Below, in pieces: positions 45,301 through 56,434 of a DNA stretch of 64,000 bases. Numbering within the stretch: the first letter of the stretch is position 1; each line of letters opens with the position of its first letter. The notes beneath the pieces are model-generated. The model saw only the letters and a program-made list of their open reading frames with translations. It was not told the origin of the DNA and did not search any database. Source of the DNA: Rhynchosporium graminicola (Eukaryota > Ascomycota > Leotiomycetes > Helotiales > Ploettnerulaceae). A program made the translations under genes and the position numbers. The stretch spans positions 448,152 through 512,151 of the forward strand of contig FJUW01000025.1 in the NCBI GenBank assembly GCA_900074885.1, in the 5' to 3' direction.

Positions 45301-47136
45301 GGAAGCTTAAGCTCATCACGAACGCTTTGTTTCGAATGACGGAGGGCCAAAGACCCAAACAACTTGCGGAACTCGTTCTTATGCGTCGAGATTAGTGATG
45401 ACCATATATACTTAATAGAAGCAAACGGCTCATGCCGCAAGAACACTATGAGGCCCAGAAGGTCGTTAACATCCTTACGTACAGGTGTACCAGTAACACA
45501 CCACGCATTGATTCTCGGTATCATTCTGGCGACGACGGCTGCATTACTGACACCGCTCTCAATCATCTGTGCCTCGTCAATAACACAACGCCACCCTATT
45601 CAATAAATTAGTCGCAATTCATGATGGGTTTTCATGTGGAGTCTTGGACGTTTTAGCTCATGAGGTGGGCTTACATGAAAGCATCATCAGAGGCGACTTC
45701 GGCCTAGGATACTTCGGCTCTCGACGTAAGCTCTTCTCGGGATTTAGTCGCGTGAAGTGAATTTCCGAATTCAGTACCGCATATGATGAGACGACAACAT
45801 CGGATCCTGCAAGGTCATCGACTAGATCTGAGAAATCTCTTTTACTATACGCCTTGATACCCTCATAGTGCATAACTTTCAGGCCTGGAGCGTGTCTTTT
45901 GATTTCCGATATCCACTGTTGAAGAATGGAGGGTGGTGCAATGATCAAAGTAGCTCCGGTAGGCCTAACGTCTTCCTCCGTGAAGATATCAAAGACCTGG
46001 TCTTCCTCCCGTGGACGTTTGTGGAGAGAGATTAGTGAAATCATCTCGACTGTCTTTCCAAGACCCATTTCTTCGGCCAAAATTCCTCCCTTCAATTGAT
46101 TTTGCGATTCCATAAAAGGAGTGATATCCATAGTGACAACACCAAATAAGTGGCTCACATAGCACATTCGACCATTATCATCGATGGCTTGGAGGAAAGA
46201 AAGAGGGAGCTCTGAATCGAGCGATGGAGTCATCTTTCTGACGCCTTCAGCAGACCATTCTGCGCCTTCTCGCTTCAATAGCCACTTGACAGCTCGCTGT
46301 TGAAAAGGATATAGATCAGTCTCCAAGCCACCAACCTTTATCTCCGCGACATCGTTGTTTTTAACTGGCGAGTGAACACTTGTATAGAAGTCTTGGGGAG
46401 ACCATTTCTCTGCTTTGGATGCATTTGGGTCCGGATAGTACCTGGCTAAAACCTGGCGAATAGCTTTTGGTTTTGTTGTAGACTGTAAAATATGGTGGGG
46501 AGAAAGGGTGATATTCCATTTGATTTCAAAGGTAATCTGAAGAACATCATGACGTTCCTTCTCCACTAGGGCCAATCCAAATTCTGTCCACAATCTGCCT
46601 TGTGCTTTTGACGTGAGGCTACGACTTACTGAAAGAGCAAGATAAAGGTCCTCAAAGTCATCTTTCGGGGGCAAAGGCGCATGAAATACACACTGCTTGC
46701 TTTCGTCCATGATCTCAATATACTCTGGCCTCAAATTGCGTATCCAATGAACGAAAGGCCGAATGTTATTCTTTACCAGTGGAGTGTCTAACAGGGATAG
46801 CTTTCGACTTGCGAAATTGATATCCCAGGTAGATTTCTTCACGACAATGTGACCATAGTCAGACTCCTCGACAATCCCTGACATGATCTTCTGACGTTTC
46901 TGAGGGGGCTCCAATGTCGAGGGTGACCTCAGCATGAAGTCAATGAGCGCATCGGTGAGATCTCTGGCGGGTAAAGAACCTGATGGGGAAGCAGTTTCCG
47001 AATCGGAACTTGATCCTTGTCCAGTGTGTGGAATTGAAGTGCTCGAAGAATTTGCATAGCCAACTGAAGGTCCACGTCTTTTAGAAACGCCATTTCGACG
47101 AAGAGCTCTCCTAGCTGTCCTTTTGGCCCGACCCAT
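42318..47136 (-). CDS. SHPRH/Irc20-type SNF2 helicase with embedded RING E3 domain
   Basis: Five exons on the minus strand: 47136-45675, 45595-44746, 44698-44479, 44343-43365 and 43312-42318, giving 1,501 aa. The introns (79, 47, 135 and 52 bp) all restore frame. The SNF2 N-lobe has Walker A EEMGLGKT (about 355-362) and a DEAQ box preceded by WWRCVI (488-497). A long helical insertion follows. The C3HC4 RING begins at CVICQESF (about 1141), and its last CPVC pair comes from the next exon (about 1175-1178). The C-lobe has SIIFSQF (about 1267) and QAIARVDRIGQ (about 1345-1355). This N-lobe/RING/C-lobe order is that of SHPRH and yeast Irc20, which act in DNA-damage tolerance and recombination, in SHPRH by PCNA polyubiquitination. 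The function here is inferred. The PHD and linker-histone domains of animal SHPRH are not seen. Confidence 0.88.
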
Positions 47137-47542
47137 GTCGAGATAACTCGAAGTGAGATTGTTGCCACGTCGGTATTCAATGAGTATCTTGAATAAGGGT
47201 AGAAACTTTTGGTTATGTTAGGAGATGTGAAAGGTTGTGGTCATCCTCAGCGGTATCGTAGGCGGGAATTGAGAAAGTATGCAGAACTAGATGAGAAACA
47301 TTTCGAGGAAAGGCGACAAGGCAGGCGAAGAAGCCCACCTAGCCTCGCGCTGTCTCATCACGTGTAGAGCCAAGACCTCTAAAGTGGGACCGAACGTCTC
47401 TCACAGAGCAGGGTTCAAAGGCATGTCGAAATCATTGTTCTAACGACAATAGGCCGCAACGACAGCGTCAACGTTGACGGTATATTATCTGTGCACCCAT
47501 ATCTGACAGATGGACTAATCGCGTTTGTAGGTTCCGATCATC
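47137..47542. promoter_or_regulatory. Bidirectional promoter region between helicase and mS41 genes
   Basis: Only 406 bp separate the two divergent start codons, so both promoters must lie here. No TATA box or named factor site is obvious. Confidence 0.6.
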
Positions 47543-48244
47543 ATGGTTGTCAATTATTCCCAACTCCGGCCGATTCCCTCGTTTCTCCTGCCCTTTGCAC
47601 AATCTACGAGGTCAACACAAACACGATGCCTTCACCAGCGAGTAAAGGCGAAGCCAATTCCGAAGACAACACCATTCGTACCTAACGCTCAAACCTTCCT
47701 CACTCTTATTGGCCGCAATCTCAGTCAGCATGCATCAAAAATACCCACCTGGAGAGCTCTGTTCTCCTTGACTTCAGCACAACTCAAAGAATTGGGCGTG
47801 GAGCCTCCTCGCAACAGGAGGTACCTGCTACGGTGGCGTGAGAAATTCAGGACTGGTCACTATGGCATTGGAGGAGATTTGAAATTTGTCAATAATGGAG
47901 TTGCAGAGGTTCGCGTGGCAGAAGTCCCAGTGACAATTCAAGGATCCGAAACAGCTGCAGCATCTACGGGAAAGCACAAAGTAGTCGTCAATGTGGCTGC
48001 AGGAGCCGAAGATGTGAGCATTTCGGCAGAGCAATTTGTGCCGGTGAAGGGCTTGAAGATCAAAGGCGCGCATACAATTGTTGGACCACATGTCCTGCCA
48101 CTTAAAGGGGGCAAGGCAGCCAAGATCGAAGTAAAGGAGGGCTTGTGGGAGGATAGAAGAGGACATAAGATTGATGGTGGAGAGAGACGCCAAGCGGAGG
48201 TTCGAGCCAAGAAGAGAGGAGAGGAGAGGCGGACTGCGAGGTAG
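47543..48244 (+). CDS. FYV4: Mitochondrial small-subunit ribosomal protein mS41 (IGR motif, Fyv4-like)
   Basis: Single exon, 233 aa, starting at the ATG at 47543. Residues 1-32 are rich in Arg, Ser and Thr and lack acids, as in a mitochondrial presequence. The IGR domain covers about 50-103 (TFLTLIGRNLSQHASKIPTW then LKELGVEPPRNRRYLLRWRE). The C-terminal half is a less conserved extension ending in a basic, charged helix. Yeast Fyv4 is the mS41 component of the mitochondrial small ribosomal subunit; this protein is longer than yeast Fyv4, as usual for filamentous fungi. It is divergently paired with the helicase gene. Confidence 0.87.
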   Translation: MVVNYSQLRPIPSFLLPFAQSTRSTQTRCLHQRVKAKPIPKTTPFVPNAQTFLTLIGRNLSQHASKIPTWRALFSLTSAQLKELGVEPPRNRRYLLRWREKFRTGHYGIGGDLKFVNNGVAEVRVAEVPVTIQGSETAAASTGKHKVVVNVAAGAEDVSISAEQFVPVKGLKIKGAHTIVGPHVLPLKGGKAAKIEVKEGLWEDRRGHKIDGGERRQAEVRAKKRGEERRTAR

Positions 48245-49042
48245 ATTTGGCTCGTGTACGAATACTTCGTTATGATGAATGTAAGATTAACTGGGCTATG
48301 CACCGTATAGATGTTGCTTGCCAGACTACCATACTTGCTTAGTAGTAGCAGGTTTATCTCATCAAGCTCATAGGCTTTTTTCGAGCTCCAGACATCTTTC
48401 ACTTCAACGCTGCAGCTCAATTGTGCTATAGAATAGTTGGACCTCGTGAACGGGTCCGACCACAACATCAGAACAAGATTGATTTTGGAGCTTTGTGATT
48501 TGGGGATCCCGATCGGCTAAGTGCAGTGCACCACTGCACTTGTAGGGGTATTGATCAAGGCAATGGGGGTCGTATGCCATATCTTTTACGAATAATTTAC
48601 GGCTTGGAGACCAGCGCATTGTCGACTACTGGCCCGTCAATGGCCGAAATGCCTCAACTCAATTCGAGCGAGGCTGGACAGTTTCGTATCTAGCGAAGCG
48701 ATTTAAGAAACCCATAGTGAGTTCATCTTCTGATCTAAGAACATCTTATAATTTCCTAGTGAAGTCATCAAAAAATTATCTGACATTGAGGTATTACTTC
48801 GGGCGATGCCCTGTAAAATATTCGCGGCATCGATTTGTGACTCCTTAGTTGTACCTATCTGTCTGTAACTTGAATAGCCAGAAGGCGAAGTTTCTTTTTA
48901 CCGATCAATATTGGAACCGCCTCGGTCTAGGGATAGCATTGATCCCAAATATCAAGTCAGTATCTACACACACTTAAAATTGGCCAAATTTCTTGACGAC
49001 ACTAAATTGAAGGTGCCACCGGGACATATTCTAACCACCGTT

Positions 49043-49110
49043 TCTAGAATTTTCTCGGAGTGACATTATCCTACTAGAATCAGTTGCAAGCGTGAACGTT
49101 ACCTAAATAA
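49043..49110 (+). pseudogene. Possible hAT transposase C-terminal relic
   Basis: The frame reads TVSRIFSE, a TGA, then HYPTRISCKRER. This resembles the hAT dimerisation motif, in which a RIFS segment is followed by an Arg-rich helix. The match is short, contains a stop and lacks upstream domains, so the call is weak. Confidence 0.25.
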
Positions 49111-49548
49111 TAGATCTGTTCTTATAGAGATGGGCGAAGCATAATTGTATAGAAATACAATGTCGTTGGTGGTCATCGGTGGTCACTGATTTTGGTCGGG
49201 TCATTCATCATCCCTCTTACATTTGCTCTCGGCAGGCATATAAATTAGAACTCAGTCTGTGGATCAATCAATCAACGCTTGCGTCGATGTCTTCTATCTA
49301 TTCAAAGCCTCGCAAGGAGACGCGACTCCTCCGAGCAAGGGCATGAGACCACTAGGCGCATCTGACTACGCAATTCGGGGCCGGACTATTCAGTGTCTAT
49401 ATAATGAACCTGTGAATACCTAATATTGGTTGTACAATAAGTAAGCGAGACGAGCCGAATCGTTCCGCGATTCGTTTCTGACACCTTGGATGGGAAAGGC
49501 GTCGGCGGTCAAAACAACATAATTCTCGTAGGCAAGATCAAGTATGCG

Positions 49549-49755
49549 TCATAAAGAACGTGTGACCCCAGGCATAGAAGAAACGGATATGCTGCAGGTG
49601 AGATGAGGAAGACTCATTCTGTGAGGTGCATCAGGATTAGCTTCGAATACAGTGATGCCTGATTTATGGCTGGTGAGACCCCCTGTCAAATATCCACCAG
49701 AAGTTCCGGAACCCACAAATACAGGTCCCAAACCCGTCTGCCTGGCATTGCTTCG
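49549..49755 (-). pseudogene. Fragment resembling the PLP-binding loop of a cysteine-synthase-fold enzyme
   Basis: The minus strand reads RQTGLGPVFVGSGTSGGYLT and continues with a hydrophobic strand (GITVFEAN). A glycine-rich GSGTSGG loop followed by a hydrophobic strand and an acid is the phosphate-binding loop of fold-type II PLP enzymes such as cysteine synthase. A dinucleotide-binding GxGxxG loop is the alternative. No other part of either enzyme surrounds it, so it is a relic or coincidence. Confidence 0.3.
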
Positions 49756-50744
49756 TCACTTCCGCTCTCCGTAAACATAAAACCGTAATTTACCGTAACT
49801 TTGTATAGGACAGCGATGAGTTGTGGCCGGCTACGCTCGTAGTGCACGTCGCCTATTCCGTCCCAGTACTAGGTACCTAGCTAGGTAACTAACCTAAAAT
49901 TGGCTATCGTTCCGTTCAGTGTTCTCTTCGATAACTCAACTCGACACATGCTCCTCGAATCCCGAAGGAGGAATTTCCATCGACTAGCCCGGCTCAAGTA
50001 CTAACCAGGATCTTCGGTTTTTATCGTATTCTCATCAATCCAGCCATGTGACTGGTGTCCAATCAGGATACCTTCCTGGCATCTTGCTGTAGGCTGGAGC
50101 CTTATGGCAGAGGTAGGGGTTGTATTTCAATTCCGTTTTCAAGCTACATCTGCGTCAGGTTTGTCGCGGCTACCATAATGAGTCAAACTCAATTGGAGGC
50201 TGTGCCGGTGCTGCTGTTTAGATTCATCCCACTCATACTCCATCCACTACAAATGTCTTAAGCTTATATACATTGTCTATTTCCTGTCCCAAGTTCAAGC
50301 TCCATACTATTTCATTCACTTGTCATCGCCTTGGCTGTAAACTTGTTCCTGTCTCAACAGCTTCCGATCAAGCAGAGTATTAGATATTGTGCTTTGAACT
50401 TCTTCATGAACAGTACATGTGCTGTTGTTTTGGTGCTTTATCAAGCGAGCTCACCAGTCTGCATCGAATGACCACACGAGTGTTTGCCGAATCTCCATCA
50501 ACAATACAGTTGTATGATCAAAAATTCCATCGCGTTTCTAATCTGCAGGTAGATGTAAGTCATCAATCAATTCCTAAGATGTCGTTTTGTCTTTTACTTT
50601 GAGCTGATATCTAAAAGGGACACTCAGACCCGTGAGAACGACCACGCTACAGAACAGTCAACAACCACCATCCCCGTCATCACAATTGACGATATTGATC
50701 AAAATCGAACCCTTCATTACAAATCTTCCTCAACTGAAACAGGG

Positions 50745-51314
50745 ATGTCTTCATCCCATCGCTCGTCCCATCACTCTTCCTCTTCATCATCCTCAAAATC
50801 GAAACATGCATCTTCAAAATCTAAATCCAAGAAGGACGACTGGTCCGAGATCACGGATCCTGAAGAGAGAAGACGCGTTCAGAATCGAATTGCCCAGAGG
50901 AAGTTCCGTATGTGTTCACTTCCATCGAATAATAAGCTTGACTTACACTACACAGGAGACAAAGCCAAAGATGTAAAGGAACGTGAGGACAGAGATGCCG
51001 ATAACCAAACACATGCTGGACATTCATACCATACCGCCGATCCAGGTGACATGGGACCAGAACATAATCTCTCCGGTCTGCCGTGGGGATCATTGTCCTT
51101 GAAACATGTCGTTTCCAAAGGCAGAGAGAAAGAAGAGGAATCAAGGAGAGGGTCCAGATCACACGGAGACCGGAGCCCACAGGAGAGTCAGGGACCAGCG
51201 TATGAACAGCAAGACGGATATCACGAAGCAGGTTCGACATACTACGAAGAACCCGATAGAGTGTATTACGATTATGGGAGTGGTGGAAGTGGTCACGGAG
51301 GTGGCTCTCGTTAA
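50745..51314 (+). CDS. Small bZIP-basic-region protein without an evident leucine zipper
   Basis: Two exons, 50745-50907 and 50956-51314, 173 aa. The 48-bp intron (GTATGT...ACACAG) splits an Arg codon. Residues 1-31 are Ser/Lys/His-rich, and 33-55 hold WSEITDPEERRRVQNRIAQR, the basic region of fungal AP-1-like bZIP factors including the NxxAQRxFR DNA contact motif. No heptad of leucines follows; the rest is charged and Gly/Tyr-rich. Such short proteins with the basic region only occur in many Pezizomycotina and their function is unknown. The intron is a multiple of three without a stop, so retention would insert 16 residues (189 aa product) directly after the basic region. Confidence 0.75.
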   Translation: MSSSHRSSHHSSSSSSSKSKHASSKSKSKKDDWSEITDPEERRRVQNRIAQRKFRMCSLPSNNKLDLHYTGDKAKDVKEREDRDADNQTHAGHSYHTADPGDMGPEHNLSGLPWGSLSLKHVVSKGREKEEESRRGSRSHGDRSPQESQGPAYEQQDGYHEAGSTYYEEPDRVYYDYGSGGSGHGGGSR

Positions 51315-53372
51315 AGCTAGAGCTTGGATGCAATCTTGGCTTTTTTTTGAGTCAGAAACTCGCCAAACCTTTGACGCGATCTGGTTACTAACGAAACATA
51401 GGGCCTACGTGTTTCCACGATATACGAATTACGATTTCATGACATATGTATAACTCTGCCTTCTTTACTTTTCCTTCTCCGCTTGGGAACAGATCACATT
51501 TGTGTTTCTCTACTATCTTGTACATTGAGAATTAGAGCAAGCGGTGGAGTTGGACACCGCTTTGCAGGTCACTACATAGGTGTCACAAAACTTTTTTCCA
51601 ACCACAGGCATCAATACAATTCTGTTTATAACTCTACTTCTTTTCAACACACACTTCTGCATGAATTTTTGGTCAGATGAATATAGATCATGGGTATCAG
51701 CGCGTCATACTTGTAGATTCGCAGATCTCCTTATCCGCTTTTCTATCATTGGAGGGCTTTATGCATCCTGCATCCTACATCCGCTCATCGTGTACAATTA
51801 TTGAAACTCCACTTCTCCTTCATCCCCGAAATAGCAGCAATAGTACAACAACAAGCCCCGCCATAAAAAAACAAATGGTTTAGACCGAACGCCGTGTATA
51901 AATCCCGAAAGCCGTGTTCATTTTCGGCATTGAATCATAAACTATTATGACTCTTTATGGTTACTCCGAAAGCAAGCAGGTGCATGGATGGGTATTCTCC
52001 GAGTAGCAGGGCTGCATAGTATGCCGTAACCAATCAGATCTGACCAGTGATCATATTCTTCTTTAAATGAGTAATAACACAAGAGCACACAAGATCTCTG
52101 TCAAAACCCATTGAGGGGAGTTGAATCCAAATAGCGGTGGGCGCCATTATTAATCTGAACTGGCCTTCTGATGTTAATCCAGCTGCTAGTGCTTGGTATT
52201 TTCGCATTTATCACATGATTTCTGGCACGGCCATTTTTAAATCCAGGTCGAATATAATTCGACGCGAAAAGTGATAGGATTCAGGATCTCAGCCACCAGA
52301 TACTTCTTAACTGGTGATTTGTAGAGCATACGACAGACATGTTTTAATGGGATCTTCTAATGTTCAGCTGGTGGAATGAAACAGATCTCATGAGCCTCAG
52401 TATCCATACAAATAGAACATCAATATAGTCAAAAATAGAACAGTCAATCACACCCTTGGCCAGCCGGGATATCGAGACGAAGAACCACTTGTAGGATCAT
52501 CAAAATCCATAACCTCGATCTTGGAACTTCGAGGTCTTATGTAATGAGTGGATGAGCCGCGTTGAGTAAGAGAGGCATCTTGGCGGTAAGCTGAATGCAT
52601 CCTTCATCTGTCCGGGGAAGACTGATTCTGCGCGAACATCCCGGTATTCTTGTGTGGCTTGCTAGATAGATTATGGACGTATTCCTTGGGCCATGGAGGT
52701 GACTGTCTTAGGATGGAGAAGATCTAGCAAATGGTATATGAGCTGGGAGGTTCAGATCTACGAGCCTTGCGTCTAAAGATAACTGAAGCTATGATTCGTC
52801 GGTAGTCATTTCGGACAGGCAAAATCAATGATACAGCTTTTGAGATGGATTCTATACCTGGTGAAATCTGTAATATGACTCCAAAGGAATGAGATTCACA
52901 TACAAGCTGTAGAATATTCACCAGCAATTTTCGAGTCATTCATGAAATGTTGTCGCTGTTCAATATACCTCCTACCCTACCTAGTTGAGCATAAATAAAC
53001 CGGTACCTCGAGCTCCGTCTGGGGTAAGTTGGGCTCGAATTTCCCCTCCCGCATTGTGAGGTCCACTACATCCACCAAGTTGTTGCACCGAGCACCAAGT
53101 GATCCCATCCGGCGTTGTGAACCCTGTCGAAGCTTATTTTTAACCTCGTGCGACGAGACGACAAGCTGTCTGCAAGTTGTGCTGTGGTGCCGCACCCGAA
53201 TCCTCCCTGCTGCAAACATCAAGATACACTCACCATCACCCTCATCAGTCGAGGACCCAATCGCAAGCACATGGAGGAGAGTCTGCGTTTGGAGTATTAA
53301 TAATCGCGTTGAGCAGCGTATCGTGGCACTCGCGCAGGCAGGTCAACAAGCTCTATCGTGACGGTAGCCAAC
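51315..53372. other. Intergenic region, no gene recognised
   Basis: Moderately AT-rich sequence with only short open stretches and no domain. The last ~350 bases are more GC-rich and probably contain the promoter and leader of the Ies1 gene. Confidence 0.5.
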
Positions 53373-55666
53373 ATGGAGGGTGACCGCGCAATGTCTCCAG
53401 GCTCGACCATAGCAAACTCTGAAATGGACGAGCAAATGACGACGCATCCTTCTTCGCCTAGCCGCATCGATCCGCGAAGTACATTGAAGCACGTTTTAGA
53501 CAATCCTGATTCACGAACCAACACCCCGCCAATACAGGTCCCAAGAGCAACGCAAGATATGACGGAGGACGACGAGATCAGGACTCCTGGCGGACCTGCA
53601 GAGGCCACATCCAAATCCACTTCGCGCAAGCGGAAGGATCCTCCCCTAGGTGGGCTAGGCTCGATACAATCCGGCAACAAGATCAAGCACTTGAAGAAGG
53701 AGGATGGCGAACCCCTGTGGAGAAAGGATATCCAATACGATTTCTTGAAGTATGTGTTCGATGACCCTCAGGAGGTTTTTACAAATAGCTACGACCCTAG
53801 CAGACCCAAGCAAAACTTTGCAGATATGTACATCGACACCATGGCCAGAAGCAGCAAGACGAGCAAGATTCTTCGGGACAAGCTGCTGACGGAGCATGAG
53901 CCTGCTAAGAATATGGCAATGGTCTGCTTGCTCGTCAATCTGGGTCGGATGAATACAACTTTGAATTGTAGGTTCACCGTTATAGACAACCCGGATGCCT
54001 GTACTAATCCTCTATAGTCTTTCCAGAGATGCGGGCACAACTCCGAACTTACCACGCCATTCCGTCCCTACAGGCACAACAAGATCCAAACTCGTACAAG
54101 CAGCTCCAGGATGCACCACGGCTCAAATCTATTCTTAAAGGTGCCTCAGAGGACCGAGTAGAACCAAACTCATTGGAGAAGATCAAGATGCAGGAGGTAC
54201 CTCGAACAAACCCGGTCAATCTGATTTTTGTCCTCGCCCAATACGCTCCAAAGGTCACCGAGCTACATTTTCCGCCCGGCAATGACTTCAACGATATGCT
54301 TATGGCAGACCACCTTTCAAGTTTTACTAGGGCGAGAGCCTTCTTGTGGCTGATGTGGTTCTATTTGGAGTCCGACTTCACCGAAGAAGGCGCAGATGAG
54401 AATCCGTTCGGACCAGGCGTTGATTACGATGTTGATGTTCGGAACCAGGGCGTGCCAAGATTCGATCAATTAAGCATTGAGGATCAGGCAAAGGAGAACG
54501 TTGATACAGAAGAAGAATGCGAGTATGGACGGGCTAAGATGAGGGAGAGAAAGCGTATCATCGAAGCAGACCAAGCTGTCTTTCAAGCAGAACATGGCCC
54601 TCCAAAGCGTGGTCCAAAGCCAAAGTTAAATCTGGCACCCGATGAAGGCCCTGCTTTCGGGCGTATTCGTTCCAAGTACGATGAAGCCAGCCCTGCAACT
54701 TTGCGAGCCTACAAACGACCCAAGTACGAGTCCGATATGGACAGTACTCGTTCTACCCCGCCACCTCGAGCCCTGACTGGAATGCGAATACAAAGCGTTC
54801 TGAATACCGGAAAGAATCGTGGAACTGGGCTGCAGCAGATGATGGATGGGTCTTCACCTGTCCCCTATGTTGAAGAGCCAACAATCATAAGACGCCCGCG
54901 TCTGCGCCCTCTTACCGCACATCAGCTGGCTGTTGAACGCAATAGAAATCAGCGCGTCAACTACCTTCTCAGTCGAGGACTGAACAAGTCTTACCATGTC
55001 GCCAAAAAGCAGCGCAAGCAAGAGGGTGCAATTTGGCGCTCCACACAACGGCTCAATCGCTTTCAAAATGACGTATTTGAAGACAGTGAGGACGAGGAAA
55101 GTCTTGCAGAGGAAGCGCTTGGCAGTGGCTTCAAAGAACGAGGTATGGCCGGACTGGTACCACTGGATTGGGAAGTGGACGACTTTGGAGAAGAAATGGC
55201 TGCATATTGCAACGGCTTTCGACGCTCCCTTCGAAGACTAGCTCGATGGGAAGGACAGGTGGGATTGGGTGTCATGGGAACTGGCCGCATTCCGTCTAGG
55301 GATTCTGGTGATGCTAATGGCAACGATACTGGTAGAGACAATGATGAGACAGAAGATGACCAGCCTGCTAGCCAGCAGATGCAGATGCAGATGCAGCCGA
55401 GGGCAAATGGTCATGATCTCCACCACAATCACGATCATGATCACCTTCACCATCATGACGAGGACCAGGATCAGGATCACCGCCGTATGGAAGAAGAGGA
55501 AGACCTTGACGATATGGAGAAAGAAATCCTGGGTATGGGTAGTGATGCTGAAGACGTTGATATTGATGGCGATGAAGATCTCGATGAAGTTGATAAAGCA
55601 TTACTGAATCTTGGTGGTGGCGATGATACCGAAGACGATGCTAGCGACGGTATGGACGTGGACTAG
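53373..55666 (+). CDS. IES1: INO80 chromatin-remodelling complex subunit Ies1
   Basis: Two exons, 53373-53967 and 54018-55666, 747 aa. The 50-bp intron (GTAGGT...CTATAG) splits a Phe codon. A GTG five codons upstream is in frame but the first ATG is 53373. The conserved region covers about 115-350 and contains DIQYDFLKYVFDDPQEVFTN, then NFADMYIDTMARSSKTSKIL, and after the intron ARAFLWLMWFYLESDFTEEG. These are hallmarks of the fungal Ies1 family. The C-terminus has His/Asp-rich tracts (HNHDHDHLHHHDEDQDQDHR near 660-680) and a strongly acidic tail ending DGMDVD. Ies1 is a fungus-specific component of the Ino80 core complex, acting in the nucleus on nucleosome positioning. Confidence 0.88.
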
Positions 55667-56434
55667 CATTGTATAGTAGGACTGGGGCATGGTGTTGGTG
55701 AGCGGTTATGTTTGTTTGTAAGTTTAGGAAAACGTTGAACTTCATCTCGAAAGTTCCTTATGTATGATATTCCAGACAGAAATGAGCTAGCGCCCAAATG
55801 TGGGAAGAGCTTAAGGAGCAAAGATACAATAGAAAGCGACATGTTTCTATGAGTGTTGATAAAATCCCAGAAGCCTGGAGCACTAACACCATATCAACAG
55901 GTGTGTCAGTAGTGCCTGGAGAGTCGGTGGACGATGTTCTTCTTGTATGCTTGATGGTTTTGGTCTTGGTCCGGCACATGTCTCTCGCTTAAGACAGGAG
56001 CCTTGTTTACACCAACTCTCTTACTCTCCACCTCGAAGTACACATCGATTCGATTTGGGAAACATCCAATCCCCTTCACCTCGCTTGTATTTTCATGTTC
56101 TCCAACAGTACATCTCCCTTTTGACACAGAGTCCCCGATATCATTCTTGAGTATCAATAACAATAAATTGACCAACTCCAACCAAATTTACTATACGATA
56201 CTCCAACAGATCTACTCCTTCCCTATCGTCCATCGACAGTCCGATTCACTAGTACCTAGTACTAGGTGAAATCTACTCGATATGAACTCTCCCTGCCTGA
56301 ACTCTTTCTGGATTCGCTCATGCTAGGGAGCTGCCTACTTCAGCACACTTCTCCGCCAGTTACCAGCGAACATGAGGAGATACTAAAACATCCAAGAATT
56401 GATACTTGAAACAACTTACTCCAGACTTGCAACC
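55667..56434. other. Intergenic region, no gene recognised
   Basis: Contains the 3' end of the Ies1 transcript and the promoter of the next gene. Open stretches on both strands here are short and mirror one another. The run tagtacctagtactagg near 56250-56266 is palindromic. Confidence 0.5.

Larger units (their letters stand above)
48245..50744. other. 2.5 kb gene-poor region with probable gene and transposon relics
   Basis: No intact gene. Contents: a 10-bp perfect hairpin (48519-48528 with 48532-48541), a short stretch near 49043-49110 that could be the end of a hAT transposase, and a PLP-enzyme-like fragment at 49549-49755 on the minus strand. The bases before 50745 are the promoter and leader of the bZIP-like gene. 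Confidence 0.45.
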
